NCBI GenBank assembly: GCA_963811895.1
Contig: CAWETE010000005.1
Location: 62,001 to 126,000, forward strand
Origin: DASSUW01 sp963811895
GTDB lineage: Bacteria > Actinomycetota > Thermoleophilia > Solirubrobacterales > Solirubrobacteraceae
Direction of reading: 5' to 3'
DNA: 64,000 nt
Below, piece by piece: positions 9,536-18,108 of this stretch. Below the pieces are notes generated by a model. That model saw only the letters and a list, made by a program, of their open reading frames with translations, was not told the DNA's origin and searched no databases. Position 1 is the first letter of the stretch, and every line of letters starts with the position of its first letter. The translations under genes were made by a program, and so were the position numbers.

Positions 9536-9571
9536 GCCGGCAACGACGGTAGACCCTTCCCGCTGGCGTTG

Positions 9572-9592
9572 GGGGGCCCTCTCAAGGCCCCC
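9572..9592. promoter_or_regulatory. Inverted repeat in the XRE regulator/SDR divergent promoter
   Basis: GGGGGCC (9572-9578) and GGCCCCC (9586-9592) form a perfect 7-bp inverted repeat around CTCTCAA, midway in the 90-bp gap between the regulator (start 9535) and the SDR (start 9626). Position and symmetry make it the obvious candidate operator for the adjacent regulator. Not experimentally supported here. Confidence 0.5.
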
Positions 9593-9625
9593 TACGACGT
9601 CTCGTCCGTGGGCACAGTGGTACAC

Positions 9626-10351
9626 ATGAACACTCAGTCGAAGACCGCGGTCATCACCGGCGCCTCGTCGGGCATCGGCGAGGCCACCGCCCGCGCGCTG
9701 GCCGCCGACGGATACCGCCTCGCACTGCTGGCCCGCCGCGCCGACCGCATCCAGGCGCTGGCCGACGAGCTCTCAGGCGGCGCGATCGCCATCGAGGCCG
9801 ACGTCACCGACCGCGACTCGCTCGTCGCCGCCGCCCAGCGCGTCCAGGACGAGCTCGGCGGCGCCGACGTCCTGGTCAACAACGCCGGCGTGATGCTGCT
9901 GGCGCCGTTCACCTCCGACCAGCGTGACGAGCAGCGCCAGATGGTCGAGGTCAACCTGCTCGGCGCGATGACCGCCACCGAGGTCTTCCTCGACCAGCTG
10001 CGCGACGGCGGCGGCGACCTCGTGAACATGTCCTCCGTCGCCGGGCGCACCGCCCGCGCCGGCAACGCCGCCTACGCGGCCACCAAGTGGGGCCTGAACG
10101 GCTGGTCGGAAGCGCTGCGCCAGGAGCTGCAGCCCGACGTGCGCGTGATCGTCGTCGAGCCCGGAGCCGTCGCGACCGAGCTCACCGACCACATCACCCA
10201 CGGCGACACCAAGCAGGCGATCGAGCAGTTCTACGAGGCCACCGCGATCACCGCCGACGACATCGCCGAGATCGTCGCCTTCGCCGTCTCCCGGCCGCGC
10301 AGCGTGTCGCTCAACGAGATCCTCATCCGGCCCACGGCGCAGTCCCTCTGA
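9626..10351 (+). CDS. SDR family NAD(P)-dependent oxidoreductase
   Basis: 241 residues from ATG 9626. Classical short-chain dehydrogenase: cofactor motif TGASSGIGEATARAL (residues 11-25), NNAG (about 89-92), catalytic Ser in VNMSSVAGR and the YxxxK pair in AAYAATKWGLNGWSEAL, followed by VVEPGAVATELTDHI. ARRADR after the second beta-strand suggests NADPH preference. It is divergent from the XRE/MmyB regulator and its two aldo/keto reductases, so the four genes look like one redox-stress or carbonyl-reduction unit. The stop overlaps the next ATG as TGATG. Confidence 0.9.
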   Translation: MNTQSKTAVITGASSGIGEATARALAADGYRLALLARRADRIQALADELSGGAIAIEADVTDRDSLVAAAQRVQDELGGADVLVNNAGVMLLAPFTSDQRDEQRQMVEVNLLGAMTATEVFLDQLRDGGGDLVNMSSVAGRTARAGNAAYAATKWGLNGWSEALRQELQPDVRVIVVEPGAVATELTDHITHGDTKQAIEQFYEATAITADDIAEIVAFAVSRPRSVSLNEILIRPTAQSL

Positions 10352-10451
10352 TGCAGCGACGCGCCTTCCTCCGGCTCGCCCTGGGCGCGGCGGTCGGCGC
10401 ACCGACGCGGCCGTCGACTCGTGGCTGCGCCGCACGGAGCTGCTCAACTAG
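10351..10451 (+). pseudogene. Possible Tat-signal gene remnant downstream of the SDR
   Basis: An ATG overlapping the SDR stop (TGATG at 10349-10353) begins MQRRAFLRLALGAAVGA, a good twin-arginine signal with a hydrophobic core. Shifting frame by one base shortly after gives DAAVDSWLRRTELLN and a stop at 10449-10451. Nothing homologous follows, because the secreted rhamnosidase begins at 10535. This looks like the 5' stub of a lost exported protein, or a tiny gene with an indel. Weak call. Confidence 0.3.
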
Positions 10452-10534
10452 GGATTTCCCCCGGCGCGAAGGCCCCCGGCCGCTTGCCACGCTGTGCCGG
10501 TCACGGATCGAGGCTGGCCAGGAGGAGAAAGAGC

Positions 10535-13500
10535 ATGGCCTTTCGGGGAATCGCGCTCGTCGTCATGACGGCGGGCGTCCTGTGGACGTCCACGGCTGCG
10601 GCCGCCGGCCCGTCGCTCAGCGTCAGCGGGCTGAAGACGAACGGCCTGTCCGAGCCGCTGGGGATCGGCGACGCCACCCCCGACTTCAGCTGGAAGCTCG
10701 CCGGCGCCGGCCGGGCCGCCAAGCAGTCGGCCTACGAGATCCGCGTCGCCGCCTCGCAGGCCCAGCTCGCATCCGGGCCGTACCTCTGGCAGTCCGGCAA
10801 GGTCTCCTCGTCCGCGCAGTCGGACGTCGTGCTCGACGGACAGCCCCTCCCGTCGCGCCAGCCCGCCGCCTGGCAGGTCAGGGTCTGGGACGCGTCCGGC
10901 GAGGTCTCCGCCTGGAGCGCCCCCGCCGGCTTCGAGACCGGGCTGCTCCAGCAGTCCGACTGGGGCTCGGCGAAGTGGATCGAGCTGGCCGGGCGCAACA
11001 ACACGCAGCCGCTGCCGATCTTCGCGCGCGCGTTCTCGGTCGACAAGACGGTCAAGAGCGCGCGCCTGTACATGAGCGGCCTCGGTCTCTTCGAGGCGCA
11101 GCTGAACGGGTCGAAGCTGACCGACGAGGTGCTCGCGCCCGGCTACACGAACTACCAGCTCTCGGCCGAGTACCGCACCTACGACGTGACCGGCAGGCTC
11201 CGGGGCGGGGCGAACACGCTCGGCGTCGAGCTCGGCAACGGGACGGCCAACAACGTCAAGATGGCGAACCCGGCCGTCCAGCGGGTGAACTCGTTCGCGT
11301 GGTGGAACAGCACCGCGGTCGGCAGCGGCACGCTGACGGCCCCGGCGGCGGCGGGCGACACGAACGTCAGCGTCTCGAGCGTCGCGAGCTACTACCTCGG
11401 CGGCACGATCAACGTCGACACCGGCGACGGCGGCGACCGGCTCGAGTCGCGCACGATCACCGCGATCGGGACGGCGCCGGCGAGCACGACCCTCGCGGTT
11501 CCGGCGGCGGCGGGCGACACGAACGTCAAGCTCAACAGCGTCACCGGCATGGCCGTCGGCGGCAAGCTGAACCTCGGCTCCGAGACGAAGACGATCACCG
11601 AGGTCGGCACGGCGGCGGTCAACACGACGCTGGCGGCGGCCACGATCGTCGGCGAGGCGCCGCCGGCGCCTCCGTCGCTGCAGGGCGCGAGCTGGCTGTG
11701 GAACGTCGCCGGCCACTCGACGATCACGCCCGCGGGCACGATCTACGTCCGCAAGACGTTCGAAGTGACCGACCCGGCGAGCATCGGCCGCGCGCAGCTG
11801 CGCATCAACGCCGACGACTCGCACGTCACGTACGTCAACGGCCAGCAGGTGGCGCAGTCCGGCGGCGGGAACAACGCCTGGCAGACGTCACAGATCGTCG
11901 ACGTCAAGCCGCGCCTGGTCGCCGGGACCAACGTGATCGCGGTCGCGGCCACCAACGCCGGCGGCGCGGGCGGCCTGATCGGAGCGCTCGAGCTCGACAG
12001 CGGGCGGATCCTCACGGACACGACGTGGAAGGCGCTCGAGGGCACGCCGGCGACGCCGCCGGCGGGCTGGAACACCGCCGCGTTCGACGACTCGTCGTGG
12101 CCGGCGGCGTTCTCCGCGGGCCAGTACGGCATCGCCCCGTGGAACCAGAACGTCCAGACGCCCGCGACGCCCAACCCCTCGGTCCTCAGGGTCGCGAGCG
12201 TGACCGGCTTCCAGGTCGGCGACCGGATCACCGTCGACACGGGCGACAACCTGGAGACGCGGACGGTCACGGCCGTGGGCACCGCCGGCGCCAATGGGAC
12301 CGGCATCACGGTGAGCGCGCCGCTGACGATCGTGCACGCCCAGGGCGCGTCCGTGCGCGATCTCGACCGCCCGGGCACCGGCGTGACGTTCGGCTCCCCG
12401 CTCGCGCAGGCCTATGCCGCGGGCGCCGCCGTCTCCACGCCCGGAACCGGCATCACGTTCACGCCGGGGCTGGACTCCGCGCACGCCGCGGGCGCACTGG
12501 TCACCGGCTCGGGCAATCCGCTGGCCGCGCTCGACCCGAGCGCGGGCGCGATGGTCACGCCGCGGCTGATCGGCCGGCTGGAGATCGCCTACGCCGACGG
12601 CTCGACCGAGACGGTGGTCACGAACCGCGACTGGCGCTCCGCGCTCGGCCCGATGGTCACCGACCACTGGTTCGGCGGCACGGACTACGACGCCCGCCGC
12701 GAGCAGGCCGGCTGGACCGAGCCCGGGGCGGACCTCTCGCCGTCGGCGACCCGCCGCGACGGCACAGAGGTCGGCTGGCGCAGCGCCGGGATCGCTCCGC
12801 CGCCCAACCTCACCACCAAGCTCGCGGCCCGCAACGCCGAGCCCGTGAAGGTCCAGAGGACCTTCACGCCGGTGAGCCTGTCGAACCCTCAGCCCGGCGT
12901 CTGGGTCTTCGACTTCGGGCAGAACTTCGCCGGCTGGGCCGAGCTGCGCCTACCGGACGGGATCCCCGCGGGCACGATCGTGAAGATGCTGCCGGGGGAG
13001 ACGCTGAACGCCAACGGGACGGTCAACCAGGCCTCGATCGGCGTCGGCGGCCGCGGGTCGGACATCTTCGCCACCTACACGACGCTCGGCACGCCCGGCG
13101 GCGAGACGTGGCGGCCGAAGTTCAACTACTTCGCGATGCAGTACCTGCAGGTCACCGGGCTGCCCGCGGGCTTCACGCCGACGACCGACCTGATCCGCGG
13201 CCTGCAGCTGTTCGCGGACGTCCCGCGCGCGGGTGACGTCGAGACGTCCAACGAGCGGATCAACCGCATCCACCGGATGTCGTACTACTCGATCACGAGC
13301 AACACGATGTCGGTGTTCACCGACTGCCCGGGCCGCGAGAAGCTCCCCTACGGGGCCGACTACGTGCAGCCGATGGGGTCGCTGAACGTGAACTTCGACT
13401 ACGCGGCCTACCTGCGCAACATGCAGGTGCAGCTGGTCGAGGGCCAGTCCAAGGCCGGGCTCGACGCGGGCAACGTGGCGCTCAAGACGCCGGTCTACGA

Positions 13501-15033
13501 CTGGGGCTACTCCGGCCAGTTCGGCGACGAGATCAACTGGGGCTCGTCGATCGTGCAGGTCCCGTACCTGCTCTACAAGCTCTACGGCGACACGCAGACG
13601 ATGCGCGATCACTACGACGCGATGAAGACCTACATGGACTTCCTCGCGCGGCGCAAGGCGGCACGGACTTCATCGTCACGGCGCTGCTCGCCGACTGGGT
13701 CTCCTCGGAGCAGACCTCGCAGCAGCTGATGGGCACGTGGGGCTACTACCTCAGCGCGAAGTACATGTCGGAGATGGCGGCGCTGACCGGCCGCAACGCG
13801 GACGCCGCGGCCTACGGGCAGCTCGCGCAGAACATCAAGACCGCGTTCAACAACCGGTTCTTCAACACGACGCTGCACCGCTACACCGCTGCCGGCAACG
13901 GCGGCACGACCGGCGCGACGCAGACGGCGCAGGCCGTCGCGCTCGACGCCGGCCTGGTGCCCGAGGGCGAGCGGGCGAACGTGCTCAACGCCCTCGTGGA
14001 GAACATCTACGCCTACCAGCCGTTCGGCGGCGGCCCGCACTTCAGCGCCGGCCACGTCGGGCTCGGCCCGGTCGTCCGCTCGCTGCTGGAGGGCGGCCGC
14101 TCGGACGTGCTGTGGGACGTCATGCAGGAGGACACGCGGCCCAGCTACGGGTTCAACATGCTGCCGACGACCGCGCACCCGGAGGGCCTGACGACCCACC
14201 CCGAGCGCTGGACGCTCGGCGACTCGCAGAACCACATGATCCTGCTGCAGATCGAGGAGTGGTTCCACACGGGCGTGGTCGGCATCAAGCAGGCGCCCGG
14301 CTCGATCGCCTACCGCGAGCTGATCATCAAGCCGACCCCGGTCGGCGATCTCACGCACGCCAAGGGCCACTACACGACGCCGCAGGGCACGGCGCGCAGC
14401 GAATGGCGCCGCGACGCCACCGGCATCACGCGGTTCGACGTGACGGTCCCGGCGAACACGAAGGCGACCGTCCACGTCCCCGCCGCGAGCGCCTCGCAGA
14501 CCTTCGTGGCCACCGGCAGCGGCGACGCCCGCCACCTGCGCTACGAGGACGGCTACCAGGTGTACGACGTGGCGGCCGGCGACGTGACCTTCCTGCAGGG
14601 CACGAGCACGGACGGCACCGTCGGCGGGACCGTCCCGGCGACGCTGTCGCTGGCGGTCGGCGGACCGGCGTCGCTCGGGGCGTTCGTGCCCGGCGCCGAC
14701 CGCAACTACGACACGACGATGGATGCGACCGTCACCTCGACCGGCGGCGACGCGACGCTGGCCGTGACCGATCCGAGCGCCAACGCCACGGGCCGGCTGG
14801 TCAACGGCGCGTTCGCGCTGAGCGAGCCGCTCCAGGTGCGGGCGAACGCCAACGCGTTCGCGCCGCTGAGCACGACGCCGGGATCGTCGCTGACGCTTCT
14901 GACCTATCCGGGTCCGGTGAGCAACGACGCGGTCTCGATCGGCTTGCGCCAGCACATCGGCGCGAGCCAGGGGCTGCGCACCGGGACCTACAGCAAGACG
15001 TTGACCTTCACGTTGTCGACGACGGCACCGTGA
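10535..15033 (+). CDS. Secreted multidomain alpha-L-rhamnosidase, GH78 (one frameshift)
   Basis: Starts at ATG 10535 after GGAGGAG. Residues 1-24 are a Sec signal peptide (ALVVMTAGVLWTSTAAAAG). Then come a rhamnosidase N-domain, an insert of AAAGDTNV-type beta repeats (about 262-376), a lectin-like segment (about 386-475), more repeats (about 542-675), and the GH78 alpha/alpha barrel with DCPGREKLPYGADYVQ (D930, E935, D942 match the known acidic cluster). The frame breaks near 13656-13661 after MDFLARRKA; GTDFIVTALLADWVSSEQ continues one base off, so a base is missing. The C-terminal 140 residues are a WxL-like domain ending YSKTLTFTLSTTAP, also found as a separate protein at 61986-62462. The full length of about 1499 residues is long for GH78. 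It heads the transporter/GH78 operon and would release rhamnose from plant or microbial polymers outside the cell. Confidence 0.9.
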
Positions 15034-15056
15034 CGCGGGAAACGAGAGGAGAGGGG

Positions 15057-16370
15057 ATGTACATGGTCAGGTCGTGGAAGCCGGCCGGCGTGCTCGTGGC
15101 TCTCGCAGTCGCCATCGGGGTCGTCGCGTGCGGCAGTGACGACGGTGGCGGTGAGTCCGGTGAGAAGGTCGAGATCTCGTTCTTCGTCGGCAACACCGAC
15201 CAAGCCGTCTTGCCCGCCAAGGCGCTGATCGCCGCCTTCGAGAAGGAGAACCCCGACACCAGGATCAAGCTCGAGCTGGGCCCGCAAGGCGCCGAGCTCG
15301 ACAACATGGTGAAGACGCGGCTCGCCACGCAGGAGATGACCGACGTCTTCGCCTACAACGCCGGCTCGCTGTTCCAGGCGCTGAAGCCGGAGTCGCAGCT
15401 GCAGCCGGTCGACGACGAGGCCTGGGTCGGGAATCTCGATGAGGCATTCGTGCCGACCGTGTCAGCGAACAGCCAGGTGTACGGCGCGCCCTACGGCTCG
15501 GCCTTCGGTGGAGGCATCCTCTACAACAAGAAGGTCTACGAGAAGCTCGGCCTCGAGATCCCGGCGACGTGGGATGAGTTCATGGCCAACAACGCCAAGA
15601 TCAAGGCGGCGGGCATCGACCCGGTGATCCAGAGCTACGGCGACACGTGGACCTCGCAGCTGTTCGTCCTCGCCGACTACCACAACGTGGCCGCACAGGA
15701 CCCCGACTGGGCCAAGAAGTACACGGCGAACCAGGTCAAGTACGCGCAGGAGCCCGCAATCGAGGGCTTCCGGCGCCTCGAGGAGGTCAACAAGGCCGGG
15801 TACCTGAACAAGAACTTCGGCTCGGTGAAGTTCCCGCCCGCGCTGAGCCTGCTCGCCCAGGGCAAGGGCGCGCACTATCCGGCGCTGACGATCATCGTGC
15901 CGAACCTGGAGACCTCCGACCCGGACAAGATCGACGACATCGGCTTCTTCGCCCAGCCCGCGAATGACGCTGCGACCACGGGCATGACGCTGTGGCTGCC
16001 ACTCGCCGTCTATGTCCCGAAGACGACCGAGGGGGACAAGCTCGAGGCGGTCAAGAAGTTCCTCGCCTTCATCGCCAGCCCGGAGGGCTGCGAGGTCCAG
16101 GCGAAGGCGTACGCCCCGACGGGCCCGTACATGCTGAAGGGCTGTGAGCTGCCGGACGACGTGCCGGCGGCGGTCAAGGACCTTCAGCCCTACGTCGACG
16201 AGGGCAACGTGACACCGGCGCTCGAGTTCCTGTCGCCGGTCAAGGGCCCGGCGCTGGAGCAGATCACCGTCGAGGTCGGGTCGGGGCTGCGGTCGGCCGA
16301 CGACGGCGCGAAGCTCTACGACGAGGACGTCGAGAAGCAGGCGCAGCAGCTGGGGCTCGAAGGCTGGTAA
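15057..16370 (+). CDS. Carbohydrate ABC transporter substrate-binding lipoprotein (rhamnoside module 1)
   Basis: 437 residues, ATG 15057 (ATG 15063 is equally placed behind GAGAGGAGAGGGG). Lipoprotein signal with lipobox-like IGVVACGSDD, then a family-1 solute-binding protein fold: FFVGNTDQAVLPAKALIAAF, FGGGILYNKKVYEKLGLEIP, TWDEFMANN, WLPLAVYVPKTTEG, FLAFIASPEGC. It lies 24 bp behind the secreted GH78 and 9 bp before the MalF-type permease. Its paralogue at 42027-43346 is similar throughout but clearly more diverged than the permease pairs, suggesting different ligands. Likely binds rhamno-oligosaccharides or rhamnosides; the exact sugar is inferred from context. Confidence 0.9.
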   Translation: MYMVRSWKPAGVLVALAVAIGVVACGSDDGGGESGEKVEISFFVGNTDQAVLPAKALIAAFEKENPDTRIKLELGPQGAELDNMVKTRLATQEMTDVFAYNAGSLFQALKPESQLQPVDDEAWVGNLDEAFVPTVSANSQVYGAPYGSAFGGGILYNKKVYEKLGLEIPATWDEFMANNAKIKAAGIDPVIQSYGDTWTSQLFVLADYHNVAAQDPDWAKKYTANQVKYAQEPAIEGFRRLEEVNKAGYLNKNFGSVKFPPALSLLAQGKGAHYPALTIIVPNLETSDPDKIDDIGFFAQPANDAATTGMTLWLPLAVYVPKTTEGDKLEAVKKFLAFIASPEGCEVQAKAYAPTGPYMLKGCELPDDVPAAVKDLQPYVDEGNVTPALEFLSPVKGPALEQITVEVGSGLRSADDGAKLYDEDVEKQAQQLGLEGW

Positions 16371-16379
16371 GCACCAGAC

Positions 16380-17297
16380 ATGTCGGTCGAAGTACGTGAA
16401 CGGGCGATGCCGCGAACGCGCATCGCCCGCTCGCGCTCAAAGAGGTCGAGCCCGTACCCCTATTGGTTCTACCTCCCGGCGTTCGTCGTCTTCTTCGTGT
16501 TCTTCCTGCTGCCGACGTTCAGCAGCTTCTACTACTCACTGACGCGCTGGACGCTGTTCGACTCGGAGTTCATCGGGCTCGAGAACTTCCGGCAGTTCTT
16601 CGACGAGCCGGCGCTCACCAAGGGTCTGACCAACACGCTGATCTACGCCGTCACGACCTCAGGCATGAAGGTGGTGCTCGGGATGCTGTTGGCGGTGCTG
16701 CTGACGTCGAGCGTGATCGGCCGGGCGTTCATGCGCTCGGCCGTCTTCTTCCCGGTGCTGGTGAGCACGATCGGCGTCGGCCTGACGTTCACCGTGCTGA
16801 TGGAGCCCGATGCGGGGCTCATCAACAAGGCGCTGGCCGCCGTGGGGATCGAGGGTCCGCGCTGGTTGGTGGATCCGAAGTGGGCGCTGATGTCGGTCGC
16901 GCTGGTCGACGTGTGGAAGGGCGTGGGCCTGGCGACGGTGATCTACATCGCCGGGATCGTCTCGGTCCCGCGCGAGTACTACGACGCGGCCAAGGTCGAC
17001 GGCGCGACCCCGTACAAGCTGTTCCGCTACATCACGCTGCCGCTCGCGTGGCCCGCCACGGTGACGGTGATCGTCCTGTCGCTGATCGGCGGCCTGCGGT
17101 CGTTCGACCTGATCTGGGCGATGACCCGCGGGGGCCCGGGGTTCACCAGCGACGTCATCGCGTCGGTGATCTACAAGCAGTACCAGGCCGGCTTCTACGG
17201 CCTCTCCACCGCGGGCAACGTCGTGCTCTTCATCCTCGTCACCGCGATCGTCCTGCCGCTCTACTCCTTCCTACGCCGCCGCGAGGTGCAGCTATGA
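16380..17297 (+). CDS. MalF-type sugar ABC transporter permease (module 1)
   Basis: 305 residues from ATG 16380. Six transmembrane helices (about residues 30-50, 95-120, 130-150, 185-205, 230-250, 280-300) after a basic cytoplasmic N-terminus. The EAA loop is YYDAAKVDGATPYKLFRYIT, the contact for the ATPase subunit, followed by LPLAWPATVTVIVLSLIGG. It precedes the MalG-type permease with an ATGA overlap. The intact sequence serves as reference for the frameshifted paralogue at 41090-42017. No ATPase gene accompanies it. Confidence 0.92.
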   Translation: MSVEVRERAMPRTRIARSRSKRSSPYPYWFYLPAFVVFFVFFLLPTFSSFYYSLTRWTLFDSEFIGLENFRQFFDEPALTKGLTNTLIYAVTTSGMKVVLGMLLAVLLTSSVIGRAFMRSAVFFPVLVSTIGVGLTFTVLMEPDAGLINKALAAVGIEGPRWLVDPKWALMSVALVDVWKGVGLATVIYIAGIVSVPREYYDAAKVDGATPYKLFRYITLPLAWPATVTVIVLSLIGGLRSFDLIWAMTRGGPGFTSDVIASVIYKQYQAGFYGLSTAGNVVLFILVTAIVLPLYSFLRRREVQL

Positions 17298-18106
17298 GGT
17301 GGCTCAGCCCGATCTTCGTGACGGTGATCGGCGTGGTGTTCCTGGTGCCGTTCGCCTTCATCGTCACGACGGCGGCCAAGACGCAGGCCGAGGCCGGGCA
17401 GCTGGAGTTCTCGCTGCCGACCGACTGGCAGTTGATCGACAACTTCCGCCAGGCGATCGAGGCGCGCGACTACATGCTCGTCACCGCCTTCATCAACAGC
17501 ACCATCATCACCGTCGCCAGCGTGGCGATCATGGTCGTGCTCGCGGCGATGGTCGCCTACGTCCTGCAGCGGCGCCCCAGCCGCTGGACCAAGGTCGCCG
17601 ACGTCCTGATCCTGAGCGGCCTGATCATCCCGCCGGCCGTCGTCCCGACCGTCTGGGTCCTCCAGGAGCTCAGCCTCTTCAAGACGCTGCAGGGCATGGT
17701 GCTCATCGAGGTCGCGTTCGGGCTGTCCTTCTCGATCCTGCTCTTCCGCGCCTTCATCGCCACCATCCCGCGCGAGCTCGACGAGGCCGCGACCATCGAC
17801 GGCGCCCGCCCGCTGCGCGTGTTCTTCAGCGTCATCTTCCCGCTGCTGAAGTCGGTGACGATCACCGTGATCGTCGTGCAGTCGGTGACGGTCTTCAACG
17901 ACTTCGTCAACCCGCTCTACTTCCTGCCCGGCGACGAGAACGCGACCGTCCAGCTCACGCTCTTCAACTTCCAGAGCCAGTTCGCGACCTCCTACCACCT
18001 GCTGTTCGCCGACATCCTGCTGATCACGATCCCGCCGCTGATCATGTTCATGTTCTTCAATCGAAGGATCGTCGACGGGCTCACCGCCGGCGCCGTGAAG
18101 GGATAG
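17294..18106 (+). CDS. MalG-type sugar ABC transporter permease (module 1)
   Basis: 270 residues from the ATG inside ATGA (17294-17297). Six helices; the EAA loop is ELDEAATIDGARPLRVFFSVIFPLL, starting near residue 165. Only about ten residues differ, by my reading, from the paralogue at 40281-41093 (for example FIVTTAAK versus FILLTAAK), so the two copies are recent duplicates or under strong constraint. It forms the second half of the importer channel with the MalF-type protein, needing a MalK/MsmX-type ATPase from elsewhere in the genome. The GH78 gene follows after 2 bp. Confidence 0.92.
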   Translation: MRWLSPIFVTVIGVVFLVPFAFIVTTAAKTQAEAGQLEFSLPTDWQLIDNFRQAIEARDYMLVTAFINSTIITVASVAIMVVLAAMVAYVLQRRPSRWTKVADVLILSGLIIPPAVVPTVWVLQELSLFKTLQGMVLIEVAFGLSFSILLFRAFIATIPRELDEAATIDGARPLRVFFSVIFPLLKSVTITVIVVQSVTVFNDFVNPLYFLPGDENATVQLTLFNFQSQFATSYHLLFADILLITIPPLIMFMFFNRRIVDGLTAGAVKG

Positions 18107-18108
18107 CG

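Noticed and set aside
10087..13236. A 1049-codon frame overlapping the SDR and the secreted GH78
   Set aside because: Arg/Pro/Ala-rich shadow of the GH78 in another frame, with no domain; the GH78 frame has clear catalytic motifs.
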